NCBI GenBank assembly: GCA_030433275.1 | Contig: JAUILK010000025.1 | Coordinates: forward strand, 1-50,068 | Origin: Gammaproteobacteria bacterium | GTDB lineage: Bacteria > Pseudomonadota > Gammaproteobacteria > Nitrococcales > Nitrococcaceae | Length of the DNA: 50,068 nucleotides | Reading direction: 5' to 3' | Part shown: piece after piece, positions 1 to 10,245 of the stretch | How the letters are laid out: the number at the start of each line of letters is the position of its first letter | Position numbering within the stretch: the stretch's first letter is position 1 | Made by a program: the position numbers and the translations under genes | Notes under the pieces: model-generated | What the model was told of the DNA's origin: nothing | Seen by the model: only the letters and a program-made list of their open reading frames with translations | Database searches by the model: none

Positions 1-1214
1 GTATCGATCTGTGACACGTTGCCGAGGCAGACAATTTTGGTGCCCGGCCCTGCTCGGGTGATAAGTGCCTTCAATTGTTTGGCGGTCAGATTCTGGGCCT
101 CGTCTACGATGATGTAACGGTTGAGGAAGGTCCGCCCGCGCATGAAGTTGAGTGAGCGTATCTTGATCCGGCTGCGCAGCACATCTTGGGTTGCGGCTTG
201 GCCCCAGCGGGTTGCATCCTCAGGTTGGCCAAGCACTTCTAGGTTATCCATCAGCGCTCCCATCCAAGGGGTCATTTTTTCCTCTTCGGTGCCTGGGAGA
301 AAGCCGATGTCCTCACCAATGGGAACGGTGGCGCGCGTCATTATTATCTCCCGATAATGGTGCATTTCCAGGGTCTGTGCGAGGCCGGCGGCCAGCGCCA
401 GAAGTGTCTTGCCAGTGCCGGCGACGCCGAGCAGGCTGAGGAAGTCCACCTCCGGGTCGAGCAGCAGGTTGAGCGCGAAGTTTTGTTCCGGATTGCGGGC
501 CTGCACGCCCCACACGGCCTCGCCCTGCGCGCGGTGGTTGGTTACCGCGCTGGCCAGCGCGCGTTGCGCATGAATCTTGCGCACGATGCCTTCGAAGCGG
601 CCGTCCTCGGTGGTAACGCACAGATTCGGATAGCACTCATTGGGGTTGATGAGAAATTCCAGTGTTCGCTCGGTGTGGGCGACGATGCGGTCTGTTTTGA
701 CGAGCAGCGCTCCGGTGTGGAGTAGATCGACGTCATCGAGGACCTGGTCACTGTGGTAATCTTCGGCATTGAGTCCTAAGGCCATTGCCTGTATCCGCAG
801 GGTGATATCCTTCGCCACTAGGGTCACTGCGATATCGGGCCGACTCTCCTGCAGCCGGAGGGCCGCAGTTAGGATGTCGTCCTCTTGGGGTGGGGAATGG
901 GGCTCGTTCTGGCGCAGAAAATACAGTCGCCCCCCGGCGGCCGGGCCGCGCAATGTCGTCTTGGCGAGGGTTAAGCCCGATTCGATCGCCTCCGGGCTTG
1001 TTTGGCCCAGTAATTGGTCCAGAAAGCGGCTCACTTGGCGCACATTGCGTGCCTCTTCTGAGAGCCCTTTTTTGCCGGTGTCGAGCGCGTGCAGGACGGC
1101 CATCGGTAGGAAAAGATCGTGCTCTTGGAAGCGGAACAGTGCAGTGGGATCATGCATCAGTACGGATGTATCGAGTACGAATACTCGCCGTCCAGCGCGG
1201 GATCTTGTAGGCAT
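1..1214 (-). CDS. PIN-PhoH family ATPase (PhoH2-type), C-terminus cut by window edge
   Basis: The reading frame is open from the ATG at 1214 to the window edge, giving 404 residues without a stop. An N-terminal PIN domain begins with the acidic VFVLDTSVLMHD motif (D15). A PhoH-type P-loop ATPase domain follows, with Walker A (GVAGTGKT, about residue 262) and a VDEAQ Walker B near residue 368. PIN-PhoH fusions are known as RNA helicase/RNase proteins (PhoH2), sometimes paired with toxin-antitoxin-like genes; no antitoxin-like partner is visible upstream here. About 50-60 C-terminal residues are probably missing. The next gene on the strand is bcp, 25 bp upstream, so the two may be cotranscribed. 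The family call is secure; the physiological role is not established. Confidence 0.9.
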   Translation of the reverse strand, partial: MPTRSRAGRRVFVLDTSVLMHDPTALFRFQEHDLFLPMAVLHALDTGKKGLSEEARNVRQVSRFLDQLLGQTSPEAIESGLTLAKTTLRGPAAGGRLYFLRQNEPHSPPQEDDILTAALRLQESRPDIAVTLVAKDITLRIQAMALGLNAEDYHSDQVLDDVDLLHTGALLVKTDRIVAHTERTLEFLINPNECYPNLCVTTEDGRFEGIVRKIHAQRALASAVTNHRAQGEAVWGVQARNPEQNFALNLLLDPEVDFLSLLGVAGTGKTLLALAAGLAQTLEMHHYREIIMTRATVPIGEDIGFLPGTEEEKMTPWMGALMDNLEVLGQPEDATRWGQAATQDVLRSRIKIRSLNFMRGRTFLNRYIIVDEAQNLTAKQLKALITRAGPGTKIVCLGNVSQID

Positions 1215-1239
1215 TACAGCGCGTCGACTCAAGGATCGA

Positions 1240-1713
1240 TTATTCGGTTAGGGCTTTAGCGGCCTGTAAAGCCTCATCGGCATGGCCGTGTACCTTGACA
1301 CCACGCCACTCGCGGCGCAGTACGCCGGCGGAGTCGAGTAGAAATGTGCTGCGCTCCACTCCGAGCGTCTTGCGACCGAAGCGGTTTTTTTCCTTAAGTA
1401 CGCCGAAGCGCTCACAGAGCTCCTGCTCCGTGTCGCAGAGCAGCTCGAATGGGAAACCGTATTTGTTTTTGAAATTCTGTTGTGCCTTCAAAGTATCGCG
1501 TGAGATGCCGAGAATCACTGTGTTGACCGCTACAAAATCCGCGTGTCGGTCGCGAAAATCTGCTCCCTCCTGAGTGCAACCGGGAGTGTCTGCTTTCGGG
1601 TAGAAATAGAGCAGCACGTTGCGACCGCGCAGATCGGATAGGCGAAGCGCGTTACCGCCTGTGGCTAAAAGTTCGAAATCGGGTACGGTCGTGCCGAGCT
1701 GGATTTCGTTCAT
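1240..1713 (-). CDS. bcp: Thiol peroxidase Bcp (PrxQ-type peroxiredoxin)
   Basis: The 157-residue protein has the usual length and thioredoxin fold of bacterioferritin comigratory protein, a cytoplasmic peroxidase that reduces H2O2 and organic hydroperoxides at the expense of thioredoxin. The active-site signature YPKADTPGCT places the peroxidatic cysteine at C46 with T43 and P44 in front. The position that carries the resolving cysteine in E. coli Bcp (five residues later) is alanine here. C93 and C100 are the only other cysteines, so resolution must use one of them or an external thiol. The gene lies downstream of gcvR on the same strand, as in many gammaproteobacteria, separated by a long perfect inverted repeat. 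Confidence 0.95.
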   Translation of the reverse strand: MNEIQLGTTVPDFELLATGGNALRLSDLRGRNVLLYFYPKADTPGCTQEGADFRDRHADFVAVNTVILGISRDTLKAQQNFKNKYGFPFELLCDTEQELCERFGVLKEKNRFGRKTLGVERSTFLLDSAGVLRREWRGVKVHGHADEALQAAKALTE

Positions 1714-1736
1714 GGGGGGCTCCTAATATTTTGGGG

Positions 1737-1780
1737 TCTTTTAACGAGTACCCGCGGTGTCGCGGGTACTCGTTAAAAGA
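1737..1780. repeat. Perfect 20-bp inverted repeat between gcvR and bcp
   Basis: Positions 1737-1756 and 1761-1780 are exact reverse complements separated by a 4-nt loop (GTGT). The arms begin TCTTTTAACG and end CGTTAAAAGA, so in both orientations the hairpin is followed by purines or C, not a U-tract. It is therefore not a standard intrinsic terminator. It sits 24 bp before the bcp start codon and 58 bp after the gcvR stop. Possible roles are mRNA processing or stabilisation, a protein-binding palindrome, or a relic of a palindromic repeat element. Confidence 0.9.
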
Positions 1781-1838
1781 GCCTAGTTCTCGATGCGATC
1801 AGTCGGTGTCAGTACGGCTACGAATGGGCGCTCGGCCC

Positions 1839-2372
1839 TCACCCTTTGACCGGTTCGATGACGGCATCCAAATTGAGCTGATCGCAGAAATCCATGAATT
1901 CTTCCCGCAAACGAGCAATATGCACCGCCGCCGGAACGTCCACGGTGATGTGCACGGAGAACATCGGGGTACCGGTATGTGCGGCGGCATAGGTAGTGGT
2001 CGCCATGTCGCGAATGCTGATCTCACGCGATGAGAAGAAGCTCGCGAGCTGATGGACGATGCCGGGATGATCGATGGCAACCACCTCGACGGAATAGGGA
2101 AGCAGATTCCCTTCGTGCCGGCTCGGTGTGGTGCGCTTGGAATTGACGGTCAACCCGAGTCGCCGGCCCAGGCTGGGGAGCGCTGCCTCCAGCTTGGCCA
2201 GCTTGTTCCAGCGACCCTCCGCGAGAAGGATGATCGCGAATTCACCGCCGAGTACAGTCATCCGGCTGTCTTCGATGTTACAGCCGTTTTCGGCGATGAT
2301 CCGGGAAAGTTCGTTGACGATGCCTGGGCGATCTTCGCCAAGGGCCGAGATCACCAAAAAATTATTATGCAT
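1839..2372 (-). CDS. gcvR: Glycine cleavage system regulatory protein GcvR
   Basis: The 177-residue protein has two ACT domains: the first starts at VISALGEDRPGIVNELSRII, the second near residue 95 at VVAIDHPGIVHQLA. This architecture and length match GcvR, which in E. coli binds GcvA and, with glycine as signal, relieves or imposes repression of the gcvTHP operon. There is no DNA-binding domain, as expected. The gene is divergent from dapA across 239 bp and upstream of bcp, the conserved gammaproteobacterial arrangement. The name is by family; whether it acts through a GcvA here cannot be seen. Confidence 0.88.
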   Translation of the reverse strand: MHNNFLVISALGEDRPGIVNELSRIIAENGCNIEDSRMTVLGGEFAIILLAEGRWNKLAKLEAALPSLGRRLGLTVNSKRTTPSRHEGNLLPYSVEVVAIDHPGIVHQLASFFSSREISIRDMATTTYAAAHTGTPMFSVHITVDVPAAVHIARLREEFMDFCDQLNLDAVIEPVKG

Positions 2373-2550
2373 GTCTTATCCGAGTGAATAGCCGCTGCAG
2401 CTACCCAAAAACCAAACGTAAAGAAGTGTAGCATGATCGCGCACCTGAGTCGGCGCCACCAATCGCGGCGACAAGATGGCGCTGGACGGCTTCGGATGCA
2501 ATGAAGTGATGCCGTTCGGGCGAGTGCAGGACGGTCTGCGCGGCTGGCAG

Positions 2551-2579
2551 TTGTCAGCTCTCGGGTGGGCAAGTACTAT
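2551..2579 (+). promoter_or_regulatory. Sigma-70 promoter of dapA
   Basis: TTGTCA at 2551-2556 and TACTAT at 2574-2579 are separated by exactly 17 bp and each has one or two differences from consensus. Transcription would start near 2586, leaving a leader of about 26 nt that contains the GGAG at 2600-2603 before the dapA ATG. Confidence 0.65.
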
Positions 2580-2611
2580 GCGGCTATCGGATTCAGCTCG
2601 GAGAAAGGTCT

Positions 2612-3487
2612 ATGTTCCGCGGCAGCATGGTAGCGCTTGTCACGCCGATGCATGACGACGGAACCATAGACGAAAAGGCCCTGCAGCGTTTGGTCGAGTT
2701 CCACGTCGAGCAAGGCAGCGACGCGATAGTGGCCGTGGGCACGACAGGCGAGTCGGCCACACTAGATTATGATGAGCACTGTTATGTTATGCGTCGGGTC
2801 GTCGAGATGGCGCGTGGGCGAATCCCGGTCATTGGCGGCACCGGGTCGAACTCCACTTGGGAGGCCATCAAGCTCACGCGCTGCGCCATGGAAGGTGGCT
2901 GTGATGCGGCTTTGCTCGTCACGCCATACTATAATAGGCCAACTCAGGAAGGCTTGTTTCGGCACTTCGAAGCCGTGGCCGAGGCCGTGCCGATCCCACA
3001 GATCCTGTACAACGTGCCCAGTCGCACGGCGTGTGATCTTTTGCCGGATACGGTTGCACGGTTGGCCGGAATTTCCAACATCGTGGGCATAAAAGAGGCT
3101 TCCGGCCACGTTGACCGGGTTCACGAGCTTTTGGATCGTTGCGGGGGGCAGCTTGATGTCTACTGCGGCGAGGATGTAAAAGACCTGGAGGTTATTCTGG
3201 CCGGTGGCAAGGGGGCGATCTCTGTCACCGCCAACGTGGCACCGAGGTTGATGCACGAGATGTGCCGTGCTGCGCTCGCCGGCGAGGCCGAGGAGGCCGA
3301 GCGTATCGACGCCCGACTAGCGGCATTGCACAAGACGTTGTTTGTGGAAACCAATCCTATCCCTGTGAAGTGGGGAGTATATCGGCTTGGTCTGGCTGGA
3401 CAGGGAATCCGTTTGCCAATGACGCCCTTGTCCGAGCATCATCATGAAAGCGTCCTGCAAGCCATGAAACTTGCCGGTCTGCTCTGA
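2612..3487 (+). CDS. dapA: 4-hydroxy-tetrahydrodipicolinate synthase
   Basis: This 291-residue class I aldolase condenses pyruvate with aspartate semialdehyde, the first committed step to diaminopimelate and lysine. All hallmark residues fall at the E. coli numbering: GTTGES with T44 and T45, catalytic Y133 in ILYNVPSRT, R138, and the Schiff-base lysine K161 in GIKEASG. The start is supported by GGAG at 2600-2603 and by an upstream promoter with a short leader. bamC follows 21 bp downstream, the conserved dapA-bamC pairing. Confidence 0.98.
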   Translation: MFRGSMVALVTPMHDDGTIDEKALQRLVEFHVEQGSDAIVAVGTTGESATLDYDEHCYVMRRVVEMARGRIPVIGGTGSNSTWEAIKLTRCAMEGGCDAALLVTPYYNRPTQEGLFRHFEAVAEAVPIPQILYNVPSRTACDLLPDTVARLAGISNIVGIKEASGHVDRVHELLDRCGGQLDVYCGEDVKDLEVILAGGKGAISVTANVAPRLMHEMCRAALAGEAEEAERIDARLAALHKTLFVETNPIPVKWGVYRLGLAGQGIRLPMTPLSEHHHESVLQAMKLAGLL

Positions 3488-3508
3488 ACGGAAAGTTACC
3501 TACCGGTG

Positions 3509-4561
3509 ATGTTGCGGCTTATCCCCGTCGTGCTTGTCACGCTTAGTCTATTTGTGCTCGTGAGCTGCATGTCGGTAAAAGACTCCACGCCTGATGAGGC
3601 ATCGGGTGGGTCGCTCACGCTTCCTCCGGATCTAAAGCCGGAGCAGAATTCTATGGCGATGGCCATTCCCGCTGGGTCAGCCGACAGTACGGGCAATAGC
3701 CAGCGGCAGGAGAACGACGAACCGATCTTGCCAAAACCCGAACACGTCACGCTGCACTGGAATGGGCATGAGCATTGGCTCGATATAGAGGCTCCGCCCA
3801 GTCAGGTGTGGCGTTGGCTAGGGGCTTTCGTCAAGCGCCACGAACTCGAACTCGCGCGCAGTGATCCCCGGCTTGGCGTTATGGAGACCGCTTGGCTTTA
3901 CAGCGAATCGCCCCGGACCCGAGGTCTCTTGGCCCCCTCAGTGGTCGACCGAAAGGCTGCCAGCGTGGCGGATCGTTACCTCATCCGTGTGGAGGAGGGT
4001 GGCGGTCAAGGCACTGCCGAGGTGTTCGTCGCCCAACGTCGCCTCGTCCGCGACGAGCAGGGTAAGTGGCGATTGGGTACTGCAGATCGCTTCCTGGAAG
4101 CGGAGCTCTTGCGAGCGCTGTTGGTCGAGCTGGGAGGAGAGGCTGCAGCCGCATCGGCTCGCTCGCCCCGAGCTGATACCGACGCGGCGCAGCCCAAGGT
4201 GCTGCAGCTTGATGATGGTACCTCTGCGTTGGTTGTGCGCGACCGGTTTTTCGAGGCTTGGCGGCGAGTCGGTTTGGCCCTAGACCGGGCCGGTTTCACC
4301 GTGGTCGATCGGGACCGTAGCGCGCGGCATTATTTCGTTCGTTACGATACGCGCGCCGAATTGGGGCCGAAGAGTAAGGGCCTGTTGGATACAGTGGCCT
4401 TCTGGCGCGAAGAAATTCCGGATACAGTCGAGAAGTACCGGATCGATTTGATCGAAGTGGATGGCAGTACTCAGGTGACGGTACACCGTTTCGACGGCGC
4501 CCCAGCGACCAAAGATATTACCGGAAAGATACTCGGGTTAGTCGAAGAGCAACTGCACTAA
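3509..4561 (+). CDS. bamC: Outer membrane assembly lipoprotein BamC (NlpB)
   Basis: The protein of about 350 residues starts with a lipoprotein signal peptide whose lipobox LVSC puts the lipidated cysteine near residue 20. A low-complexity, presumably unstructured segment follows (to about residue 80), then two helix-grip regions separated by a linker, as in BamC of the BAM complex that inserts beta-barrels in the outer membrane. A GTG at 3506 directly precedes the ATG at 3509; either could initiate. Position immediately after dapA is characteristic. Sequence conservation of BamC is low, so length, lipobox and synteny carry much of the call. Confidence 0.88.
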   Translation: MLRLIPVVLVTLSLFVLVSCMSVKDSTPDEASGGSLTLPPDLKPEQNSMAMAIPAGSADSTGNSQRQENDEPILPKPEHVTLHWNGHEHWLDIEAPPSQVWRWLGAFVKRHELELARSDPRLGVMETAWLYSESPRTRGLLAPSVVDRKAASVADRYLIRVEEGGGQGTAEVFVAQRRLVRDEQGKWRLGTADRFLEAELLRALLVELGGEAAAASARSPRADTDAAQPKVLQLDDGTSALVVRDRFFEAWRRVGLALDRAGFTVVDRDRSARHYFVRYDTRAELGPKSKGLLDTVAFWREEIPDTVEKYRIDLIEVDGSTQVTVHRFDGAPATKDITGKILGLVEEQLH

Positions 4562-4618
4562 GGTCGCGCGTCCTGTCGGCGGGCGCCATTCCTCCATTAA
4601 TGCGGGCCACTGTAAGCC

Positions 4619-7600
4619 ATGCTGAGTTTTACCGGCCGCTCCGCGTTATCGTTCTTTCGGACTGAGCAGTTAACCAACGATCTCAAACGGGCGGTGGATC
4701 GGCTGCGGTCGGTCAGCGCGCGCTATATGTATTTCGTCGACTGCGAGATCCGCTTGAGTGCGGATAAGTGCACCGTCTTGCAAAACTTGCTTGGTTGCGA
4801 AGCGGATTGGGCTGTTACCAAGCCGGATGTGCCGTTGCTCCTGGTGGTGCCGCGTTTGGGCACGATCTCGCCCTGGGCGAGCAAGGCAACCGAAATCGCC
4901 CACCACTGCGGTCTGGACGAGGTGCGCCGTATCGAGCGGGGCATCGTTTACCATTTGCAGATCCAGGACGATGAGCCGATTAGCGGGCTCGAATGCCAGG
5001 CCGTGCTTGGTCTTATCCACGATCGTATGACCGAATCCGTGCTCACGGAAATCGATGCGGCGGAGGCGCTGTTTCATCTGAGTGAGCCGGCCCCGCTGAA
5101 GTGCATCGATGTTCTCGGTGGCGGGCAGGCCGCTCTTGAGTGCGCTGACCGTGATTTGGGATTGGCGCTGGCGCGCGATGAAATCGATTATCTAGTGGAG
5201 AGCTACCTGGAATTGGGGCGCAACCCGACCGACGTCGAGTTGATGATGTTCGCTCAAGCCAACTCCGAGCACTGTCGGCACAAGCTATTCAATGCCGATT
5301 GGGTTATTGGCGGCAAACCACGGCCGCACTCTTTGTTCCGGATGATTCGGCACAGCTATGAACGTTCTCCTCAAGGGGTGCTTTCAGCTTATCGAGACAA
5401 TGCCGCGGTTATCCAGGGGCATCCGGCGCGGCGGTTCGTTGCTGATCCGGGAACGGGGGTTTATCGGCTCCTTGAGGAGCCGGCGCATCTGGTTCTGAAG
5501 GTGGAAACCCATAACCATCCCACTGCAATTGCGCCGTTTGCCGGGGCAGCCACCGGTGTCGGTGGTGAGATCCGAGACGAAGCAGCCACCGGTTGTGGTG
5601 CCAAGCCTAAGGCCGGTCTGGCCGGATTCTCGGTCTCGAATCTGCGGTTGCCGGACGCGCTGCAGCCTTGGGAACAGGATTATGGATATCCGGAGCGTAT
5701 CGCCAATGCGCTTAGCGTCATGTTGCAGGCGCCGATTGGCGCGGCCTCGTATGCCAATGAATTCGGGCGCCCCAGCCTGGGCGGTTATTTCCGAACCTTC
5801 GAGATGGCCGTGCCAGGGCCGGAGGGCGTCGCGGTGCGCGGCTACCACAAGCCGATCATGATCGCCGGTGGCGTGGGCAACATTCACCCGCAGCACGTCG
5901 TCAAGAAGCCGATAATGGTCGCTGCGCCGTTGGTGGTGCTGGGCGGACCGGCAATGCTGATCGGTCTCGGTGGCGGCGCGGCCTCGTCTTTGGTTAGCGG
6001 TGAGAGTGCGGCCGCACTGGATTTTGCCTCAGTTCAGCGCAGTAACCCCGAGATGGAGCGTCGCTGTCAGGAAGTGATCGACGGTTGCTGGCGGTTGGGG
6101 GAACGTAACCCGATTCTGTCTATCCACGACGTGGGTGCGGGCGGCCTTGCCAACGCCTTGCCGGAGCTGCTCGATGAGTTCGCCCGGGGCGGTCGCATTG
6201 AGCTGCGTACGATTCCCCATGCCGATTCTCGTATGTCACCGTTGGAATTGTGGTGCAATGAATCCCAGGAACGCTATGTACTGGCGATCGAGCCGGGTCG
6301 TTTCGAATCATTCCGTCGTATCTGTGAGCGCGAACGCTGTCCTTATGCGACTGTCGGCGAGGCCACCGAGGAGCGTCGCCTGCTCGTCGGCGATGGGCAC
6401 TTTGACAATACACCGGTGGATTTGCCCATGGAGCTGCTATTCGGTAAGCCACCGAAGATGCTGCGCTATGCTCGTTACCGACCGAGGGACAAGGCCAAAC
6501 TCGAGCTCTCGGGAATCGATCCGCTCGCGGCAGCGCAGCGGATCCTGCGCCTGCCTTGTGTCGCCGCCAAGAATTTCCTGATCACCATCGGTGACCGTAG
6601 TGTCTCCGGCTTGGTCGCCCGTGAGCAAATGGTAGGCCCTTGGCAAATCCCGGTCGCGGATGTGGCCGTGACCTTGGCTGACTATCTCGGTTACACCGGC
6701 GAGGCCATGGCCATGGGTGAGCGGACGCCTGTCGCATTACTGCATGCTCCGGCGTCCGGACGTCTGGCGGTGGGTGAGGCACTTACCAACATTGCGGCGG
6801 CCGCGGTTGGGGGCATTCGGCGGGTGAGCCTATCGGCCAATTGGATGGCAGCGGCTGGTTACCACGATGAAGACGCGCGTCTTTACGATACGGTGCAAGC
6901 CGTGGCGATGGAACTGTGCCCGAAGCTCGGCATTGCCATTCCGGTCGGCAAGGATTCGCTGGCCATGCGCACGGTCTGGGAAGAAGCCGGCGAGTCGAAG
7001 AGTGTGGCAGCTCCGTTGTCATTGATCGTCAGCGCCTTCGCGGCGGTGGATGATGCCCGTCAAACGCTTACGCCCCAGCTGCGGACCGACTGTGGCGAGA
7101 CCGATCTCATCCTGATCGATCTGGGGAAAGGCCGCAATCGCTTGGGCGCCTCGGCTCTGGCGCAGGTATACGGCCAGCTGGGTCATGAGCCGGCGGACCT
7201 GGACGACCCAGAGGCGTTGGTGCGGATGTTCGACACGGTGCAGGCGCTGCTCCGTGCGGAGCTGTTGTTGGCGTATCATGATCGCTCCGACGGCGGTCTC
7301 TTCGTCACGTTGGCGGAAATGGCATTTGCCGGCCACGCAGGCTTGGAGATCGATCTCGACGCGCTTGGTTCGGTTCCCCTTGCCGCGTTGTTCAGTGAAG
7401 AGTTGGGGGCCGTCGTGCAAATCCGACACACCTGTCGTGATCAGGTGTTGGGGGTGTTGCACGAGGCCGGGTTGGGGCGGCACTGCCATGTCTTGGGCGG
7501 TTTGCGTGACGACGGGCGCTTGGTGTTCAGCCACGGTGGTGCGCCGGTGCTCGAGGCGCGGCGAGTCGATCTCCAACGAGCTTGGTCCGAGACGACCTGG

Positions 7601-8518
7601 CGTATGCAAACCTTAAGGGACAACCCGCAGTGCGCGCTTGAAGAATACGATGCCTTGCTGGAGGAGGCGGATCCGGGGCTGCACGCCGTGCTCACTTTCG
7701 ATCCTGGGTATGACGTCAGTGCGCCATATATCGGCCGGGGCGAACGTCCGCGCGTGGCGGTGCTGCGTGAGCAGGGAGTCAATGGACACGTGGAGTTGGC
7801 GGCTGCATTCGATCGCGCCGGCTTTACGGCGGTGGACGTGCATATGAGCGATGTGCTCGCCGGCCGGTGCGATTTACGTGCATTCCAAGGCCTTGCCGCC
7901 GCCGGTGGGTTTTCCTACGGTGACGTGTTGGGGGCCGGCGGCGGTTGGGCCAAGTCCATTCTCTATAACTCGCGTGCCCGCGAGACGTTCGCGGCTTTCT
8001 GCGAGCGGCCCGATGTGTTCGGCTTGGGTGTATGTAACGGTTGTCAGATGCTGGCCGAATTACGCCAACTGATACCGGGCACCGATCTTTGGCCGCGTTT
8101 CGTTCGCAACCGCTCCGAGCAGTTCGAGGCTCGGCTGGCCATGGTGGAGATATTGGACTGCCCGTCGATTTTCCTGGAGGGTATGGCCGGTTCGCGTCTG
8201 CCCATCGCGGTGGCGCACGGCGAGGGCCGGGCGTTGTTCGACACTGAGATGGCGGCGCAGCAGGCGCTTGCGACCGGCGCCGCCGCCATGCGCTATGTGG
8301 ATAACTTCGGTCGGCCTGCGCAGCGTTACCCTGCGAATCCGAACGGCTCGCCCCTCGGGGTGACGGGTTTCAGTAGTCGCGACGGTCGTTTCACGATTCT
8401 CATGCCACATCCGGAGCGGGTGTTCCGTACGATCCAGCTCGCTTGGCATCCTCGGGAGTGGGCGGAAGACAGTCCCTGGTTGCGTTTGTTTCGCAATGCG
8501 CGCAAGGCCTGTGGCTAG
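4619..8518 (+). CDS. purL: Phosphoribosylformylglycinamidine synthase (large single-chain PurL)
   Basis: The 1299-residue enzyme catalyses the glutamine- and ATP-dependent conversion of FGAR to FGAM in purine synthesis. The length is that of the fused gammaproteobacterial type. In order there are an N-terminal PurS-like region, a FGAR synthetase core with ANSEHCRHK near residue 220 and [11 protein letters not shown] near 295, a repeated second half, and a C-terminal class I glutaminase. The glutaminase has its nucleophile cysteine in GVCNGCQM (about residue 1138) and its His-Glu pair in HPER (about 1263). No frameshift is seen. It lies 57 bp after bamC, where purC is often found in relatives. 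Confidence 0.98.
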   Translation: MLSFTGRSALSFFRTEQLTNDLKRAVDRLRSVSARYMYFVDCEIRLSADKCTVLQNLLGCEADWAVTKPDVPLLLVVPRLGTISPWASKATEIAHHCGLDEVRRIERGIVYHLQIQDDEPISGLECQAVLGLIHDRMTESVLTEIDAAEALFHLSEPAPLKCIDVLGGGQAALECADRDLGLALARDEIDYLVESYLELGRNPTDVELMMFAQANSEHCRHKLFNADWVIGGKPRPHSLFRMIRHSYERSPQGVLSAYRDNAAVIQGHPARRFVADPGTGVYRLLEEPAHLVLKVETHNHPTAIAPFAGAATGVGGEIRDEAATGCGAKPKAGLAGFSVSNLRLPDALQPWEQDYGYPERIANALSVMLQAPIGAASYANEFGRPSLGGYFRTFEMAVPGPEGVAVRGYHKPIMIAGGVGNIHPQHVVKKPIMVAAPLVVLGGPAMLIGLGGGAASSLVSGESAAALDFASVQRSNPEMERRCQEVIDGCWRLGERNPILSIHDVGAGGLANALPELLDEFARGGRIELRTIPHADSRMSPLELWCNESQERYVLAIEPGRFESFRRICERERCPYATVGEATEERRLLVGDGHFDNTPVDLPMELLFGKPPKMLRYARYRPRDKAKLELSGIDPLAAAQRILRLPCVAAKNFLITIGDRSVSGLVAREQMVGPWQIPVADVAVTLADYLGYTGEAMAMGERTPVALLHAPASGRLAVGEALTNIAAAAVGGIRRVSLSANWMAAAGYHDEDARLYDTVQAVAMELCPKLGIAIPVGKDSLAMRTVWEEAGESKSVAAPLSLIVSAFAAVDDARQTLTPQLRTDCGETDLILIDLGKGRNRLGASALAQVYGQLGHEPADLDDPEALVRMFDTVQALLRAELLLAYHDRSDGGLFVTLAEMAFAGHAGLEIDLDALGSVPLAALFSEELGAVVQIRHTCRDQVLGVLHEAGLGRHCHVLGGLRDDGRLVFSHGGAPVLEARRVDLQRAWSETTWRMQTLRDNPQCALEEYDALLEEADPGLHAVLTFDPGYDVSAPYIGRGERPRVAVLREQGVNGHVELAAAFDRAGFTAVDVHMSDVLAGRCDLRAFQGLAAAGGFSYGDVLGAGGGWAKSILYNSRARETFAAFCERPDVFGLGVCNGCQMLAELRQLIPGTDLWPRFVRNRSEQFEARLAMVEILDCPSIFLEGMAGSRLPIAVAHGEGRALFDTEMAAQQALATGAAAMRYVDNFGRPAQRYPANPNGSPLGVTGFSSRDGRFTILMPHPERVFRTIQLAWHPREWAEDSPWLRLFRNARKACG

Positions 8519-8578
8519 CGCGATCAGTTTGTGTGGTGGGTCAACTTGACGGGTGGGGGCGCTTGTTATCGGTGCGGT

Positions 8579-9850
8579 TCAGTTACAGCGTGCATAGCGG
8601 GCAAGCGTGAGTCCATCGAGGTCGAGCGCGGGCCGGCGCCCGCTTATAATATCGGCAAGTGCATAGGCGCAGCCGGCCGCAAAGGTCCAACCGAGGTGAC
8701 CGGAGCCCACGTTCAACAATAAGTTGGATACCGGTGTGTGGCCCAGGATAGGGGGGCCGTCCACAGTGAGCGGTCTCAGGCAGGCCCAGCTGGAGGCGGA
8801 GTCGCGATCTACGCTCGCGGCGAGCTGTGGCAGGTTACTCAGGGCCTGTTCGATGATGGTGCGTACGCGCTGCGCCTGGATACTATAGTCGTAGCCGGCG
8901 AACTCGGCGGTACCTGCAATCCGCAGGCGTTCGCCAAGCTGGGTCATAACCACCTTATGTCGTTCGTCGATGATGGGCACTTGCGGCACTCCGGAACAAC
9001 CGCTGATGGGCAGACTTGCCGAGTAGCCTTTCACCGGGCGGATGGGCAGCTCAATACCGAACGGTCTAGCAAGCAGCGGTGCATCCGCGCCCGCGGCGAG
9101 CACATAGCAGTCTGCCTGGCGTATCCCGCGGCTGGTCAAAAGCTGATGAACGCAGTCGCCTTTGAGCTCTATGCGCTGTACCTCCGTGCGCAGCTCGAAA
9201 CAGACCCCTTGCCGCCGCGCCAGTTCGCCCAGGCGGCGAGTAAACAGGCAGGCGTCCCCGCTTTCGTCGTCCGGATAATAGATCGCACCGACGAGCTCTT
9301 TATATATTCCCTTCAGTGCTGGTTCCAGAACCAGCGTTTCGGATACGTCGAGAACCTCGTGGCGGACGCCCAGTTCGGCCGTGAGGGCTGCTGTTAGGGC
9401 TGCCTTGTCGAGCTCACGCTGGGAACGGAAGATCTTGATAATGCCAAGTTGCGCCTCATCGTAGCGGATCCCGGTCTGTTCCCGAATCTGTCGTGTCATC
9501 TGCTGGCTGTAGCGGGCCAACCGGGTGTTGATGCGCGTGTTGCGCCGATGGTAATAGGGTTGACTGTAGCGTAGGAAGCCCATGCCCCAGCCTATGAGAT
9601 GGGGTAGCTGCGAGAGACGTAAGAGCAACGGCGAATTCTCGCGTCCTATCCAACCGATGAGCTGGCCAATCGCGGCGGGGGTGTTCCAGGGTTCGGTGTG
9701 GCTCGCATGGAGCATGCCGCCGTTGGCGAAACTTCCCTCGGCGGCCAGAGTGCTCGCCCGATCCAGGACCGTGACCTCATGGCCATCCTGGCGCAAACAC
9801 CAGGCGGTGGTTGTGCCGATGACTCCGCCGCCGATCACCAGAACCTTCAT
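8579..9850 (-). CDS. dadA: D-amino acid dehydrogenase small subunit
   Basis: This 423-residue FAD-dependent oxidoreductase of the DAO family opens with the dinucleotide-binding motif VIGGGVIGTTTAW. The conserved GSFANGGMLHASHTEPWN segment (about residues 38-55) and a C-terminal GSGHLGWTFAAG FAD-binding motif match DadA. The enzyme oxidises D-amino acids, typically D-alanine, to 2-oxo acids and feeds electrons to the respiratory chain at the inner membrane. No alanine racemase (dadX) or Lrp-family regulator adjoins it. The gene is convergent with purL across a 60-bp spacer. Confidence 0.92.
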   Translation of the reverse strand: MKVLVIGGGVIGTTTAWCLRQDGHEVTVLDRASTLAAEGSFANGGMLHASHTEPWNTPAAIGQLIGWIGRENSPLLLRLSQLPHLIGWGMGFLRYSQPYYHRRNTRINTRLARYSQQMTRQIREQTGIRYDEAQLGIIKIFRSQRELDKAALTAALTAELGVRHEVLDVSETLVLEPALKGIYKELVGAIYYPDDESGDACLFTRRLGELARRQGVCFELRTEVQRIELKGDCVHQLLTSRGIRQADCYVLAAGADAPLLARPFGIELPIRPVKGYSASLPISGCSGVPQVPIIDERHKVVMTQLGERLRIAGTAEFAGYDYSIQAQRVRTIIEQALSNLPQLAASVDRDSASSWACLRPLTVDGPPILGHTPVSNLLLNVGSGHLGWTFAAGCAYALADIISGRRPALDLDGLTLARYARCN

Positions 9851-10245
9851 CGACCGCTTACTTGATACGCTTGGGGCGGGTGTCCGGCGGGGAAACGGCC
9901 GGGCATATTCGAGCGTTGCCGCATGATTTTAATGACTCTTTCGGCCGACCCTTTGTTACCCAAGGGTGGGTTCCCGATAAATTTATTCCACGTCGGCTTC
10001 CTGATTCAGGGCTCAACGACCGGCTACCACCATCATTTATGCCAAGGTGCGAATGACGGTCAAAGCCGCCGCGCAAACGAGCGCCCAGGGTTTTACGGGA
10101 TCGGTGTTGCCACATGTCAGACTTATATTATGGCATGCTCTGTGCTTATGGTGCTGCTCTGCGCCGCTCCGTAAAGAAGACAGTAGCACCTTTGGATAGC
10201 CGCCGAAGCGGCGTCGTTGTCTGCAATGCGTCACGGCATGTGCCG
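9851..10245. other. Intergenic region, dadA 5' side to comM 3' end
   Basis: About 395 bp lie upstream of dadA and downstream of comM. I see no RNA gene, repeat or coding frame with recognisable features here. The dadA promoter must lie in its left part but I cannot point to a convincing pair of boxes. A short inverted repeat (CCGC-CGAA-GCGG) occurs near 10200. Confidence 0.5.

Noticed and set aside
1737-1780. Intrinsic terminator for gcvR
   Set aside because: The arms end in AAAAGA on both strands, so no U-tract follows the stem.
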